Program-made: the position numbers and the translations under genes
The notes under the pieces: generated by a model
Told to the model about the DNA's origin: nothing
Database searches by the model: none
What the model saw: the letters and a program-made list of their open reading frames with translations, nothing else
Shown here: piece after piece, positions 43,584 to 52,794 of the stretch
Layout: the number at the start of each line of letters is the position of its first letter
How positions within the stretch are numbered: position 1 is the stretch's first letter
DNA from: Spirochaetia bacterium
GTDB taxonomy: Bacteria; Spirochaetota; Spirochaetia; Treponematales; Breznakiellaceae
Direction: 5' to 3'
Assembly: GCA_025997715.1 (NCBI GenBank)
Contig: BNUY01000001.1
Span: forward strand, 1 to 64,000
DNA length: 64,000 bases

Positions 43584-44040
43584 CGATACCTATACTTTTA
43601 CGAAAGCAACGCTAGAGGACATCCCTTTCCTGGAAGATATGGAGAAGAGAATATATGTACATAATTATACCCCGTTTCATGGGGAAACATTAGTTACGTA
43701 TCATATACAGTCAGGACAGATCAGAAAAGAGCTGGAAGAAAATATTGAACATTGTATTATCATGCGTTTAAACAAGGCGCCTATAGGATTTTCAATCATT
43801 CTTGAAGATAAAATAAATGATATTATGATTGACGTTGCGTATCAACATAAATCGTATGGTTCTGCGTTATTAAAGTATGTAGAGGGTATATTATTTGAAA
43901 AATATGAAACAATAGAATTGCGAACCTATAAGACGAATGTAAACGCGGTTAAATTTTACGGTAAACATAATTGGATACAAATCCCGCGGGGATTATTAGG
44001 CACTAATATAGCAACATTTCAAAAAAAGAGAGGCACATGA
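43576..44040 (+). CDS. GNAT-family N-acetyltransferase
   Basis: 154 residues with the GNAT layout: FTKATLEDIPFLEDMEKRIY at the start, a beta-strand pair IGFSIILEDKINDIMIDVAY, the acetyl-CoA loop QHKSYGSALLKYVEGILF (Q-x3-G-x-A variant) and the C-terminal ELRTYKTNVNAVKFYGKHNW. The substrate is unknown. CGGGAG is seven bases before ATG 43576; an ATG two codons earlier is too close to it. It is AT-rich like the island to its left, yet its stop overlaps the neB-type gene downstream (ATGA), so it may act on that pathway's sugar or peptide. Confidence 0.82.
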   Translation: MSNDTYTFTKATLEDIPFLEDMEKRIYVHNYTPFHGETLVTYHIQSGQIRKELEENIEHCIIMRLNKAPIGFSIILEDKINDIMIDVAYQHKSYGSALLKYVEGILFEKYETIELRTYKTNVNAVKFYGKHNWIQIPRGLLGTNIATFQKKRGT

Positions 44041-45173
44041 CCGATACCCCCTTCACTATAGACAGCGCAGACCATAGGTCTGTTTCCTACGGCCCCGGCC
44101 ATGTACTCATCATCGCGGAACTGGGGACTTCCCACGGCGGCTCGACGGCAAAGGCACGGGAACTGGTTGACGCGGCGGCGGACTCCGGGGCGGACTGCGT
44201 CAAATTCCAGATAGTTTATGCCGATGAAATCCTCCACCCCAACACCGGGGAAGTGGCCCTGCCCGGCGGCCGGATACGGCTCTATGACCGCTTTAAACAG
44301 CTTGAGTGCGATATCGGCTTTTACGGGGACTTGAAGGACTACGCCGAGTCCCGGGGCCTCCTCTTCCTGGCCAGCCCCTTCGGTATTCGGAGCGCACGGG
44401 AACTGCGGAGTCTTAAGCCCCGTCTGCTGAAAGTCGCCTCCCCGGAACTGAACTACACGGGTCTCCTTACGGAACTAGCATCCTACGGCTTTCCCTGCCT
44501 GCTGAGTACCGGGGTTTCCCGGTTGGCGGATATTGAGGCCGCACTGGAGATTTTCCCGCCCCGGCTTGCGTGCCTTCTCCATTGCGTTACCGCGTATCCC
44601 GCCCCGGAGCATGACTACAATCTAAATATCATGCCGAACCTGGCCGCCATATTCGGCTGTCCCGTGGGAGTCAGCGACCACAGTGCGGACCCGGAGATGG
44701 TCCCGTCACTGGCGGCGGCCGTGGGCGCGGCGGTTATCGAGAAGCACTTCTGCCTGAGCCGGGAGGATCCGGGCCTGGACGACCCCATAGCCCAGCCCCC
44801 CGCGGACTTTACGCGTATGGTTCGGGCGGTGCGCACGGTGGAGCCCTTGGTATTGATGGGAAGGGAGGCCGCCCTGGACGAGATGCGGCGGGAGCGGGGC
44901 AGGGAGGCCGTGAGCGCCGTCCTGGGGGACGGGATCAAGCGGTTGGCCCCCTCGGAAGCCGCCAACTACGAGCGGACCAACCGTTCCATCCACGCGCTGC
45001 GGGACATACCCGCCGGGAGCACCCTGGAGCCTGGAGACTTCGCAGTACTGCGGACCGAAAAGATACTCCGGCCGGGGCTGCATCCGTCCTGGGAACCGAA
45101 ACTGGCGGGCAAAAAAACTACCCGGTTCATCCCTGCGGGGGAAGGGATACGGTTTGAGGATTTGCTCGGCTGA
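44037..45173 (+). CDS. neuB: NeuB-type sialic/legionaminic acid synthase
   Basis: 378 residues. The N-terminal TIM barrel has IIAELGTSHGGSTAKARELV, CVKFQIVYADEI, KVASPELNYTGLL and GVSDHS, all NeuB landmarks, and the C-terminal SAF domain (about 318-378, RSIHALRDIPAGSTLEPGDF) completes the usual length. It condenses phosphoenolpyruvate with an N-acetyl-hexosamine derivative to a nonulosonic acid. In motile bacteria such sugars often decorate flagellin, but no other pathway gene is in the window. GC-rich, host-like, with the GNAT gene overlapping its ATG. Confidence 0.88.
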   Translation: MTDTPFTIDSADHRSVSYGPGHVLIIAELGTSHGGSTAKARELVDAAADSGADCVKFQIVYADEILHPNTGEVALPGGRIRLYDRFKQLECDIGFYGDLKDYAESRGLLFLASPFGIRSARELRSLKPRLLKVASPELNYTGLLTELASYGFPCLLSTGVSRLADIEAALEIFPPRLACLLHCVTAYPAPEHDYNLNIMPNLAAIFGCPVGVSDHSADPEMVPSLAAAVGAAVIEKHFCLSREDPGLDDPIAQPPADFTRMVRAVRTVEPLVLMGREAALDEMRRERGREAVSAVLGDGIKRLAPSEAANYERTNRSIHALRDIPAGSTLEPGDFAVLRTEKILRPGLHPSWEPKLAGKKTTRFIPAGEGIRFEDLLG

Positions 45174-45189
45174 ACAAGGATTAAGAGAA

Positions 45190-45280
45190 TTTAACCGCGA
45201 AGGCGCCAAAGGCGACGAAGGAAAGCAAGAACAATGAAGTCTATTTCTTCCCCTTAGTCGCCTTTGCGGTTTTTCCTCTT
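45190..45280. repeat. Dispersed AACCGC-AAGGCG repeat, second copy
   Basis: TTTAACCGCGAAGGCGCCAA (45190 on) continues as AGGCGACGAAGG and is answered by TTAGTCGCCTTTGCGGTTTT at 45255-45274, so the ends form an inverted repeat. Related to 9104-9194. It lies in the 200-base gap between neuB and moaC. Confidence 0.7.
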
Positions 45281-45319
45281 CATCCTAATTTGTAGTTCGT
45301 ATGGTTCGTGTTTTTTTCA

Positions 45320-45347
45320 TTGCAAGATTCCCCAAATATGCTATACT
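45320..45347 (+). promoter_or_regulatory. Promoter of the moa operon
   Basis: TTGCAA (45320-45325), a 16-base spacer and TATACT (45342-45347), 29 bases ahead of the moaC ATG. Confidence 0.6.
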
Positions 45348-45375
45348 AAAAAGATATACATTGAGGAGTGATTCG

Positions 45376-45867
45376 ATGCCCGAAAGGGATTTTACCCATT
45401 TTGACGCCGGCGGCAATGCCATCATGGTTGACGTTTCTGCCAAAGAGGTGACTACCCGGACCGCCATAGCCAAGGGGGAGATCACCGTCAATGGGGAAAC
45501 CCTGGCAGCCATCCGGGGGGGGACGGCGAAAAAGGGTGATGTCCTGGGTGTGGCCCGTATCGCCGGGATCATGGCCGCCAAGCGCACCGCCGACATCATC
45601 CCCCTCTGCCATCCCCTCATTTTTGACAAGGTTACCATCGACTTTGCTATTATTGAGGCTCTGCCCCGGATAGAGGCCGTCTGTTCGGTGAAGCTTTCCG
45701 GCAAGACCGGGGCGGAGATGGAAGCCCTTACGGGGGTAACGGCGGCGCTCCTTACCATTTATGATATGTGTAAAGCCCTGGATCGGGCCATGGTTATCGG
45801 CAATATCCGGTTGTGGGAAAAGTCCGGGGGCAAGAGCGGCCATTTTACGCGGGGCGCAGGATTATGA
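45376..45867 (+). CDS. moaC: Cyclic pyranopterin monophosphate synthase MoaC
   Basis: 163 residues with MoaC landmarks: [44 protein letters not shown], and [20 protein letters not shown] followed by CKALDRAM. It converts the MoaA product to cPMP in molybdenum-cofactor synthesis. GAGGAG lies eight bases ahead of ATG 45376; the in-frame upstream ATG at 45301 would precede the promoter. The moaA start overlaps its stop. Confidence 0.95.
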   Translation: MPERDFTHFDAGGNAIMVDVSAKEVTTRTAIAKGEITVNGETLAAIRGGTAKKGDVLGVARIAGIMAAKRTADIIPLCHPLIFDKVTIDFAIIEALPRIEAVCSVKLSGKTGAEMEALTGVTAALLTIYDMCKALDRAMVIGNIRLWEKSGGKSGHFTRGAGL

Positions 45868-46883
45868 TTGACCGGTATGGCAGGATCATTGACTATCTCC
45901 GCATCTCCGTAACCGACCGGTGCAATCTGCGCTGTGTCTACTGTATGCCCGCGGAAGGGGTGGCGTGGAAGCCCCACGATGAGGTGCTTTCCTTTGAGGA
46001 GATCCTCCGGCTCTGTGCCGTCATGGCAGGCCTGGGGATCCGCAAGGTCAAGATTACCGGCGGGGAACCCCTGGTGCGTAAGGGGGTTGCTCTCTTTATC
46101 GCGAAGCTCCGGGCCATTCCGGGGATCGAGCAGGTGACCATCACCACCAACGGCCTCCTGCTGGAGGAATTTTTCGATGAGGCCGGGGACTGTTACCCTG
46201 CGGGCAACTTAGTGGACGGCGTCAATATCAGCCTGGATACCCTGGACCCGGAGCGGTTCAGCAAGGTCACCCGGACTGCCCTCGACGCATTTGCCCGTGG
46301 GCAAGGCTTGCCCGCCGTACTGCGGGCCTTGGACCGCGCCCAATCCCTGGGTATCCCGGTCAAGCTGAACTGCGTGCCCCTCCGTGGTTTCAATGAAGCG
46401 GACCTTCCCGCCCTGGCCGCCCTTGCCCAAACTGCAAATCGGGCGGTTCGTTTCATCGAACTCATGCCGTTGGGCTCCGCGAATTCCCTGGACTTCATTC
46501 CCGGCGCCGAGGTTGCGGCCCTGCTGGAGCGGGTCTACGGCCCACTGGTCCCCTATCCCGGCACACTGGGTAACGGCCCTGCGGAATACTATGTTTTGCC
46601 GGGGTTTGCCGGTAAGATCGGCTTTATCAATGCGGTGAGTGAGGGTTTCTGCGAGACCTGTAACCGCCTGCGGCTCAGTTCCGGCGGCATCCTCAAGCCT
46701 TGCCTTTCCAGTGACTCAGGGCTTGACCTGCGGGCACTGCTCCGGGGCGGCGCTTCCGATGCGGAGATCCGGGCGGCAGCGGCGGAATTGGCGGCTCAAA
46801 AGCCCCCGTCTCACAACTTTTCGGCGGTTTATGAGCGGGAGCGGACAAAACACAAAAGCGGTATGTACCACATCGGTGGATAG
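45864..46883 (+). CDS. moaA: GTP 3',8-cyclase MoaA
   Basis: 339 residues. It is a radical-SAM enzyme with the N-terminal cluster motif [10 protein letters not shown] (Cx3Cx2C), the SAM-binding [12 protein letters not shown], and a C-terminal second cluster [18 protein letters not shown]. It makes the 8,9-cyclo intermediate from GTP. The ATG overlaps the moaC stop. Slightly longer internal loops than in E. coli MoaA are seen ([16 protein letters not shown]). Confidence 0.95.
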   Translation: MIDRYGRIIDYLRISVTDRCNLRCVYCMPAEGVAWKPHDEVLSFEEILRLCAVMAGLGIRKVKITGGEPLVRKGVALFIAKLRAIPGIEQVTITTNGLLLEEFFDEAGDCYPAGNLVDGVNISLDTLDPERFSKVTRTALDAFARGQGLPAVLRALDRAQSLGIPVKLNCVPLRGFNEADLPALAALAQTANRAVRFIELMPLGSANSLDFIPGAEVAALLERVYGPLVPYPGTLGNGPAEYYVLPGFAGKIGFINAVSEGFCETCNRLRLSSGGILKPCLSSDSGLDLRALLRGGASDAEIRAAAAELAAQKPPSHNFSAVYERERTKHKSGMYHIGG

Positions 46884-46914
46884 CGGCGGCACTAATGAGA
46901 GGTTAAGATAGGAT

Positions 46915-47343
46915 ATGGGAAAGGTTTTAGCGGTATGCACGAGCCCCGCCAAGGGGACGGCAAAGCGGAATGTTGGGAAGGCGGAACTGGTGGAGGATCA
47001 TGGCCTCAAGGGGGACGCCCACGCGGGCAAGTGGCACCGGCAGGTGAGCCTTCTGTCCCACCAGAAGATCGAGGCATTCCGGGCCCGGGGCGCGGAGGTG
47101 GTGGATGGCGACTTTGGGGAGAACCTGGTGGTGGACGGCATAGATTTTTCGAGTCTCCCGGTGGGGACCGTCTTCCGTTCCGGGGACATCACCCTGGAAA
47201 TGACCCAGATAGGCAAGGAATGTCATAATGGCTGTCAGATCTTCCAGACCATGGGAGATTGTATCATGCCCCGGGAAGGTGTTTTTGCCCGGGTTATTCA
47301 TGGAGGCGTGATCAGCGCCGGGGATGAAATCAATGTCCAGTAA
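46915..47343 (+). CDS. MOSC-domain protein
   Basis: 142 residues. The MOSC fold is indicated by GDAHAGKWHRQVSLLSHQKI, DFGENLVVDGIDF, and the Cys-containing GKECHNGCQI near the C-terminus. MOSC proteins handle the sulphur of Mo-cofactor and may be sulphur carriers or reductases of N-hydroxylated compounds. The position between moaA and mogA/moaB points to the cofactor pathway. It overlaps the next ATG by 11 bases. Confidence 0.88.
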   Translation: MGKVLAVCTSPAKGTAKRNVGKAELVEDHGLKGDAHAGKWHRQVSLLSHQKIEAFRARGAEVVDGDFGENLVVDGIDFSSLPVGTVFRSGDITLEMTQIGKECHNGCQIFQTMGDCIMPREGVFARVIHGGVISAGDEINVQ

Positions 47344-47830
47344 AGAATCTTCACAATATGCCTACCGGGTGGCAATCATCATCTCCAGCGACCGGTGTGC
47401 CCGGGGGGAGCAGGAGGACCAGAGCGGCCCTTTGATCAAGCAAATGGTCACTGCCGCCGGCTTCCAGGTGGTGGACCTTACCGTATTGCCGGATGAGCTG
47501 CCCCTCCTGGAGGCTAAGCTGAAGCAACTCTGCGACACATATACCGCAAACCTAATTCTCACCTCAGGGGGTACCGGCTTTTCCCCCCGCGATCTGATGC
47601 CCGAGGCTACCCTGGCGGTGGCTGAACGCGTGGTTCCCGGCATAAGCGAAGCCATACGCGGGAGGAGCCTCGGCATCAACCCCCGGGCCATGCTTAGCCG
47701 GGCGATTTCGGTGATCCGGAAGGATACCCTGATCATCAACCTGCCGGGCAGCCCCAATGCGGTGCGGGAAAGCCTGGAGTTCATCATGGGATCACTCCGG
47801 CACGGGTTGGACATGCTCACCGATAGGTGA
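47333..47830 (+). CDS. Molybdopterin adenylyltransferase-like MogA/MoaB
   Basis: 165 residues of the MoaB/MogA family: AIIISSDRCARGEQEDQSGP at the N-terminus, then LTSGGTGFSPRDLMPEAT and the C-terminal LPGSPNAVRESLEFIM. It adenylates molybdopterin ahead of metal insertion. The ATG at 47333 sits inside the MOSC gene; ATG 47324 is too close to GGGG. No moaD/moaE or moeA is visible; the rest of the pathway must lie elsewhere. Confidence 0.9.
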   Translation: MSSKESSQYAYRVAIIISSDRCARGEQEDQSGPLIKQMVTAAGFQVVDLTVLPDELPLLEAKLKQLCDTYTANLILTSGGTGFSPRDLMPEATLAVAERVVPGISEAIRGRSLGINPRAMLSRAISVIRKDTLIINLPGSPNAVRESLEFIMGSLRHGLDMLTDR

Positions 47831-47947
47831 GATGTTTGATGAATTTCGTCTTCCCGTAACGGGCGTTCCAATACATTAGTCAATTTCCTCTATAATTTGG
47901 GCAAAACTCATATTTTCAAAAATTTGTCAAAATTCCTAAAAAAAAGC

Positions 47948-47984
47948 TTGACATATTGTACTAGGTCTATTATGATTGTACTAG
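47948..47984 (+). promoter_or_regulatory. Leaderless promoter with direct-repeat operator of the GntR gene
   Basis: TTGACA (47948-47953), 17 bases, TATGAT (47971-47976). The decamer ATTGTACTAG occurs at 47955-47964 and again at 47975-47984, two helical turns apart, flanking the -10 region. The second copy abuts the ATG at 47985, so a start point about seven bases after the -10 would give a leaderless mRNA; no ribosome site is present. Confidence 0.75.
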
Positions 47985-48377
47985 ATGAATATGACAATAG
48001 TAAAAGCGCCGGAAAATATCAGCTTTTCCCTGGATAACGGCAGCGGCGTACCGGTATACCGGCAGATTATCAACCAGATTGAAAACGCGGTGGTGTCCGG
48101 GCGTATGGCGGTGGGTGACCGTCTGCCCACGATCCGTTCCCTGGCGGTGGGCCTCAAAATTAACCCCAACACCATAGCCAAGGCCTATAACGAATTGGAA
48201 ATCCGCGGGATTGTGCAGACCCAGGTGGGGAGCGGCACCTATATTGCCGACAAAAAGCCGGATGTCGCCGATGCCCGGCAAAAAAGGCTTCGGGAGGCGG
48301 CGGAACGGTTTTTGCAGGAGGCGGGCGAGTTGGGCGCCGGACGAGAGGAACTTATCAAGTTACTGGAGGATATATGA
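47985..48377 (+). CDS. GntR-family (YtrA-type) transcriptional regulator
   Basis: 130 residues. The N-terminal winged helix is typical of YtrA-like GntR members: PVYRQIINQIENAVVSGRMA, then GDRLPTIRSLAVGLKINPNT and GSGTYIA, followed by a short C-terminal helix and no large ligand domain. Such regulators usually control ABC transporter operons and bind TGTACTA-like sites, as seen twice in its own promoter. An ATG two codons downstream is possible. The SPFH gene overlaps its stop. Confidence 0.92.
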   Translation: MNMTIVKAPENISFSLDNGSGVPVYRQIINQIENAVVSGRMAVGDRLPTIRSLAVGLKINPNTIAKAYNELEIRGIVQTQVGSGTYIADKKPDVADARQKRLREAAERFLQEAGELGAGREELIKLLEDI

Positions 48378-49354
48378 GAATTGCAAAGACGAACGAAACG
48401 GGGTATGTAAAAAATGTACACGGCGGGAAGCGCCGGGCATACGCATCGCTTATCGGGTACACCCTGTTTTGGTGTACGGTGTGTTGGGCGGCGGTTTATT
48501 ACGGCGGGTTTGTTCCGTGGCTCAAGGTTCCCGGGATTTCCGGCGCTACAATTACGCTATTCGTTTTGTCGCTGCTGTTAATCGGCATACGCAAAGCGAA
48601 TGAGTGGGAGCGCGCCGTGGTGCTGCGCCTGGGGAAGTTCAAAGCGATACGCGGACCGGGGCTTTATTTTGCGGCGCCCTTTATTGACCGTGTTGCAAAA
48701 ACTATCGACATACGGATTCGGGTAACGGATTTTTCGGCCCAGGAAACCCTCACCCTGGATTCGGTTACGGTAACGGTTGACGCGCTGTGTTTTTGGCTTA
48801 TCTGGGACCCGGAAAAGGCGGTGCTGGAACTGGAGGACTACGAGGACGCAGTGATTCTGTCGTCAAAGACTGCGCTTCGTAACGCCATATCAAGCCATGA
48901 CTTAACAACCTTTTTGCATCGCGGCGATATTATTGAAGGCGAAATACAGACCCAGGTTGACAAAAAAACAACCGAGTGGGGTATTACCGTTCAGCATATC
49001 GAAATAACCGATATACAGATCCCCGAATCATTGCAGGATTCCCTTTCGCGGCTTGCCGTTGCGGAACGTGAAAAGAAAAGCCGCATCCTCCTGGCGGAAG
49101 CGGAAATCGAGGTCGCTAAAAAACTGGAAGAGGCGGTGCAGATTTATTCAAAGAATGAACCGGCGATGAAGTTGAAAATACTTTCGATTTTGAACGAAGG
49201 TTTAAAGGCAGGGAACTCAATGATGCTCGTACCAAGCTCAATTACGGAAAAATTGCAGGGTACGGATATTTTCGGGTTGGCGGCGTTGAACGAAAATCGA
49301 AGAAATTTAACCACGGACCACGCGGACCACACGGACGACACGAATAGTATCTGA
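48374..49354 (+). CDS. SPFH/Band 7 (slipin-like) membrane protein
   Basis: 326 residues with a membrane hairpin at about 25-70 (LIGYTLFWCTVCWAAVYY; ATITLFVLSLLLIGI), then the SPFH domain (EWERAVVLRLGKFKAIRGPG, FFAAP-type loop, DSVTVTVDALCFWLI) and a coiled coil with AVAEREKKSRILLAEAEIEV. Slipins scaffold membrane microdomains and can regulate proteases. No NfeD partner is adjacent. The last 15 or so residues (LTTDHADHTDDTNSI) are encoded by a dispersed repeat, so the natural C-terminus has been replaced. Confidence 0.88.
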   Translation: MRIAKTNETGYVKNVHGGKRRAYASLIGYTLFWCTVCWAAVYYGGFVPWLKVPGISGATITLFVLSLLLIGIRKANEWERAVVLRLGKFKAIRGPGLYFAAPFIDRVAKTIDIRIRVTDFSAQETLTLDSVTVTVDALCFWLIWDPEKAVLELEDYEDAVILSSKTALRNAISSHDLTTFLHRGDIIEGEIQTQVDKKTTEWGITVQHIEITDIQIPESLQDSLSRLAVAEREKKSRILLAEAEIEVAKKLEEAVQIYSKNEPAMKLKILSILNEGLKAGNSMMLVPSSITEKLQGTDIFGLAALNENRRNLTTDHADHTDDTNSI

Positions 49355-49480
49355 ATTAGGAGGAGTGATAGAAGATGAAGAATTTTAACCACGAAAAAAA
49401 CAAAAACACACGAAAAAGAAAAAAGAATTTCGGTATTTTTCGTGAATTTTCGTGGTTGTTTTTTGATTTTTTCAGTTCTA
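49308..49480. repeat. Dispersed TTAACCACG repeats, two adjoining copies
   Basis: TTAACCACGGACCACGCGGA with further GGACCACACGGACGACACG (49308-49345) overlaps the end of the SPFH gene. A second copy, TTAACCACGAAAAAAACAAA (49384 on), has an answering inverted TTTTCGTGGTTG end at 49446-49459, giving a hairpin. Both follow the plan of a TTAACC head and short CACG-type steps. The stretch fills the 154-base gap before the ABC genes. Confidence 0.65.
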
Positions 49481-49508
49481 AAAGCGTATGTATAAAGGAG
49501 GAGACAAA

Positions 49509-50192
49509 ATGAAGGTGATACAGGCATCTGATGTGGTGAAAGATTATGGGTTGAACGGGACAACGGTACATGCCCTGCGCGGGGTAAACCTTGCGTTTGA
49601 AGCGGGGGAGTTTGCGGCGATTGCCGGGCCGTCGGGGAGCGGGAAGTCGACGTTCCTCCATCTGGTCGGCTGCCTTGATACGGTTACGTCGGGGAATATC
49701 GCCATCGCCGGCAGCACTGTTTCTGCGATGTCGAAGACGCAGCTGGCCCTGCTCCGGCGGAACAGTATCGGCTTTATTTTCCAGGCATACAACCTGATCC
49801 CCGTGCTGAGCTGTATAGAAAACGTGAGCTTTCCCTTAACGCTGATCGGCGTGGACAAACACGAAGCGCGGGAACGCAGCCTCAAGGCGCTCGCCGAGGT
49901 GGGCCTTGAGGGCATGGAAAACCGGCGGCCCAAGGAGATGAGTGGCGGCCAGCAGCAGCGGGTGGCCATAGCCCGTGCCCTGGTCAAGGAACCGGCGCTG
50001 ATCCTCGCCGACGAACCGACGGCAAACCTCGATTCAAAGACGGGGCGCGAAATACTTGAGCTGATGCTCCGGCTAAACGGAAGCGCCGGAACCACCTTCG
50101 TCTTTTCGACCCACGATGCAATGGTGATGGAGTTCGCCCGGCGCATCGTGCATATCCGCGACGGACAGGTTGAGAGAGAGGAGCGAAAATGA
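49509..50192 (+). CDS. LolD/MacB-type ABC transporter ATPase
   Basis: 227 residues with Walker A GPSGSGKST, Q-loop FIFQAYNLIPVLSCIENV, signature MSGGQQQRVAIARALV, Walker B LILADEPTANLDSKTG and switch His. The Q-loop wording YNLIP is typical of the LolD/MacB/FtsE group. AAAGGAGGA is correctly spaced from ATG 49509. Its stop overlaps the first permease gene. It would drive conformational coupling of the two permeases downstream rather than substrate passage through them. Confidence 0.93.
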   Translation: MKVIQASDVVKDYGLNGTTVHALRGVNLAFEAGEFAAIAGPSGSGKSTFLHLVGCLDTVTSGNIAIAGSTVSAMSKTQLALLRRNSIGFIFQAYNLIPVLSCIENVSFPLTLIGVDKHEARERSLKALAEVGLEGMENRRPKEMSGGQQQRVAIARALVKEPALILADEPTANLDSKTGREILELMLRLNGSAGTTFVFSTHDAMVMEFARRIVHIRDGQVEREERK

Positions 50193-51511
50193 TAGCAATA
50201 GCGGGTATTATAGAGTTGAATCGCATCGCTTTCCGTAATTTGGCGCGGCACCGGGTCAAGACCATCCTGACCTGTACCGCCATTATGGTAAGCGTAGCCA
50301 TGTACATCTTTGTTGACGGCTGGCTTTCCGGCATGAACATTGAGTCGAAACGGAACATCGTCAGCTACGAAATGGGCGCGGCAAAATTACAGGCCCGCGC
50401 CTACATCGACAAGCTCGACGAAAAGCCGATGTACGAAAACTTTGCCGGCTGGACGAGCTACGCCGCCGCCCTCGATGCCGCCGGTTACGACAGCGCCCCC
50501 CGCTTTGTTTTTTCAGGTACACTGTTCTCGGAGACCGGTTCCGCGCCGATTGAGTTTAACGCCGTCGATCCCGAAGATGACGCGGCGTTATTGCGCTATG
50601 CCGGTTGGGTAGAGCAGGGGCGTTACATACAAAGCGGCGCGTTTGAAATTGTCCTCGGCGCGGAGACGGCGAAAAAGCTCCATGTCGGCGGTCCCGGTGA
50701 CAACAACGACGTGCGCATCTCCACGGTGATTGATGTAAAGGATGAAGGCGGGGCCGTGCGGCATGTGTACCAGATTATTGATGCCGTGGTTGTCGGCACG
50801 ATTAATTCACCCAACCCGAAAAACAACAACAACTGCGCGTGGATACCCCTTGACGTGCTGCAGGACGACGCAGGGATGATGCTCGACGGTCATGTCACCG
50901 AGTTACTGATACGCGCTAAAAATGCCGATGACTCAGCCGTTCCCGGTCCATTTGAGTCGCCGCAAACGATTGCCGCAAATATCGCCGTTACCGTAACCCT
51001 GCCGCCGGAGTTGGGCATCTTTGGCTGGGAAACCTATAGCGCCGATTACCTGGCGGCCGCCGCGGGGGACAACTGGAGTACGCGCATCATGGTAATCATT
51101 CTGTTCATCCTTTCGTTCCTCGGCATTGCGAACACGATGCTGTTGGCGATACTGGAACGTACAAAGGAAATCGGCATGATGCGCGCCCAGGGGATGACCG
51201 ACGGCCAGCTTGTCTTTACCTATATGATTGAGGCCGGCATGGTAGGCATTTTCGGCGCGGCCCTTGGCGTCATCATTGGGTGCCTCATCAATATACCGAT
51301 GGTGAAGTACGGTATCGACTTTTCGCAGATGATGGGGTCAATGAACGGCAACATGGGCTACCGTGTCAACGGCGTTTTCCGTTCGGCGTGGAATGTTCCG
51401 GTTATTATCGGTACGGGTATCATCGCGGTGTTACTATCATCGGTAACGGCATTTTTCCCCACCCGGCGTGCGCTCAAAATGCCGATCACCGAAAGCCTGC
51501 GGTTTGAATGA
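50189..51511 (+). CDS. FtsX/LolCE-type ABC permease 1
   Basis: 440 residues. One N-terminal membrane helix (ILTCTAIMVSVAMYIFV), a large periplasmic domain (about 50-290), and three C-terminal helices (IMVIILFILSFLGIANTMLL; AGMVGIFGAALGVIIGCLIN; VIIGTGIIAVLLSSVTAFF) containing the FtsX-family loop ERTKEIGMMRAQGMTDGQL. This is the type VII ABC fold of LolC/E and MacB. Starts in an ATGA overlap. The periplasmic domain carries no recognisable enzymatic motif. Confidence 0.9.
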   Translation: MIAIAGIIELNRIAFRNLARHRVKTILTCTAIMVSVAMYIFVDGWLSGMNIESKRNIVSYEMGAAKLQARAYIDKLDEKPMYENFAGWTSYAAALDAAGYDSAPRFVFSGTLFSETGSAPIEFNAVDPEDDAALLRYAGWVEQGRYIQSGAFEIVLGAETAKKLHVGGPGDNNDVRISTVIDVKDEGGAVRHVYQIIDAVVVGTINSPNPKNNNNCAWIPLDVLQDDAGMMLDGHVTELLIRAKNADDSAVPGPFESPQTIAANIAVTVTLPPELGIFGWETYSADYLAAAAGDNWSTRIMVIILFILSFLGIANTMLLAILERTKEIGMMRAQGMTDGQLVFTYMIEAGMVGIFGAALGVIIGCLINIPMVKYGIDFSQMMGSMNGNMGYRVNGVFRSAWNVPVIIGTGIIAVLLSSVTAFFPTRRALKMPITESLRFE

Positions 51512-51523
51512 GGAGGAGGTATC

Positions 51524-52783
51524 ATGAAGTCAAGTAGTTTTTCTGCATTAGTCACTATCGCATGGCGGAATATTAAACGGAATGCGCGGCGTACATCGCT
51601 CTGCATTGTTGCCGTTGCCATAGCGGTGTTTTTTACCATCGTGATGCAATCAATGACGACCGGCATGATGGCGGGCATGGAAAACGTGGTGCAGGTGTTT
51701 GATACGGGGCACGTCAGCATTGCCTCTGCGGACTTCGAGGCAGAGAAGGAATACTCCCCCGCACAGTATCCCGTTGCCGGGGGCCGAAGCGCCGCAGAAT
51801 TAACCCAGGCTGCCAAGGCCCTGCCGGGTGTGCGCGCCGTGTTTCCCCGCATCACCGTCTACGCGACGCTGCAGGACAGCACGAAAAAACACGCTCTGCT
51901 CTGGGGGCTCGACATCGACGGCGAGACGGCGGCGAACAACTTTAACATGACCGATAAATCAAACGGTCTTGTCGAAGGGCGTTTCCCTGCGCCGGGCACG
52001 AACGAATGCGCCGTGGGGACGGTTTTTGCCAAAAAGACCGGCCTCGGCATTGGTGACAAGATTCCGCTCAAAACGGTGTCCGCGCAATTCTCCGACAAGA
52101 TGTGGGCGCCTCTAATCACCGGTATCTACGAGTTTGATTACCAGAAATACGACGAAGACACGATACTTGTTGACTTTGACCGCCTGCAACGGCTGCTCGT
52201 CTTAGGGGAAGCAACGCAGCAACTCTACATTTTTGCCGATACGGCGGCCCGGAGCGAAACTCTTGCCAAAGAACTAACAAGCATATTTGGTGATGATGAT
52301 GTTATCCGTGATTGGCGTGATAATTATTTTGTGGCAATGATGAATCAGACCAAGGTGATTTATTACCTCGTCTACCTCGTGTTCATCATCGTGGCCAGTT
52401 TCCTCATTGTGAATACCGTGGTGATGATTATCCACGAGCGCATAAAAGAAATTGGCATGATGGGCAGCCTGGGCATGACGCGGCGGGAAATTGTGCAGGT
52501 GTTTTTCTTTGAAGCGCTGTTCCTCAGCATATTGGGCGCACTGGCCGGTTGTGCGGCAGGGGGGATAGTCACTTTTATTGGCTCATGGTTCCCCTTTGAC
52601 TTTAACGCGATGACCGGCGGCGGCATGAAGGAATTCCCGATTTCGGGCACCATCTACCTTAACTTCTCGCCGGGCATACTTGCAGGCGGTTTTGTCTTCG
52701 GCGTCGTGATTGCGTCGATTTGTACGTTAATACCATCGCTGAAGAGCGCGTTCGTTGAACCGGTCGAGGCGCTGCGAAGATAG
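51524..52783 (+). CDS. FtsX/LolCE-type ABC permease 2
   Basis: 419 residues, same plan as permease 1: a first helix SLCIVAVAIAVFFTIVMQSM, a periplasmic domain with MacB-like beta segments, and three late helices with HERIKEIGMMGSLGMTRREI. The two permeases differ enough that a heterodimer like LolC/LolE is probable. GAGGAGG precedes the ATG. The Fic gene begins 11 bases after the stop. Confidence 0.9.
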   Translation: MKSSSFSALVTIAWRNIKRNARRTSLCIVAVAIAVFFTIVMQSMTTGMMAGMENVVQVFDTGHVSIASADFEAEKEYSPAQYPVAGGRSAAELTQAAKALPGVRAVFPRITVYATLQDSTKKHALLWGLDIDGETAANNFNMTDKSNGLVEGRFPAPGTNECAVGTVFAKKTGLGIGDKIPLKTVSAQFSDKMWAPLITGIYEFDYQKYDEDTILVDFDRLQRLLVLGEATQQLYIFADTAARSETLAKELTSIFGDDDVIRDWRDNYFVAMMNQTKVIYYLVYLVFIIVASFLIVNTVVMIIHERIKEIGMMGSLGMTRREIVQVFFFEALFLSILGALAGCAAGGIVTFIGSWFPFDFNAMTGGGMKEFPISGTIYLNFSPGILAGGFVFGVVIASICTLIPSLKSAFVEPVEALRR

Positions 52784-52794
52784 GAGAAATGGGC

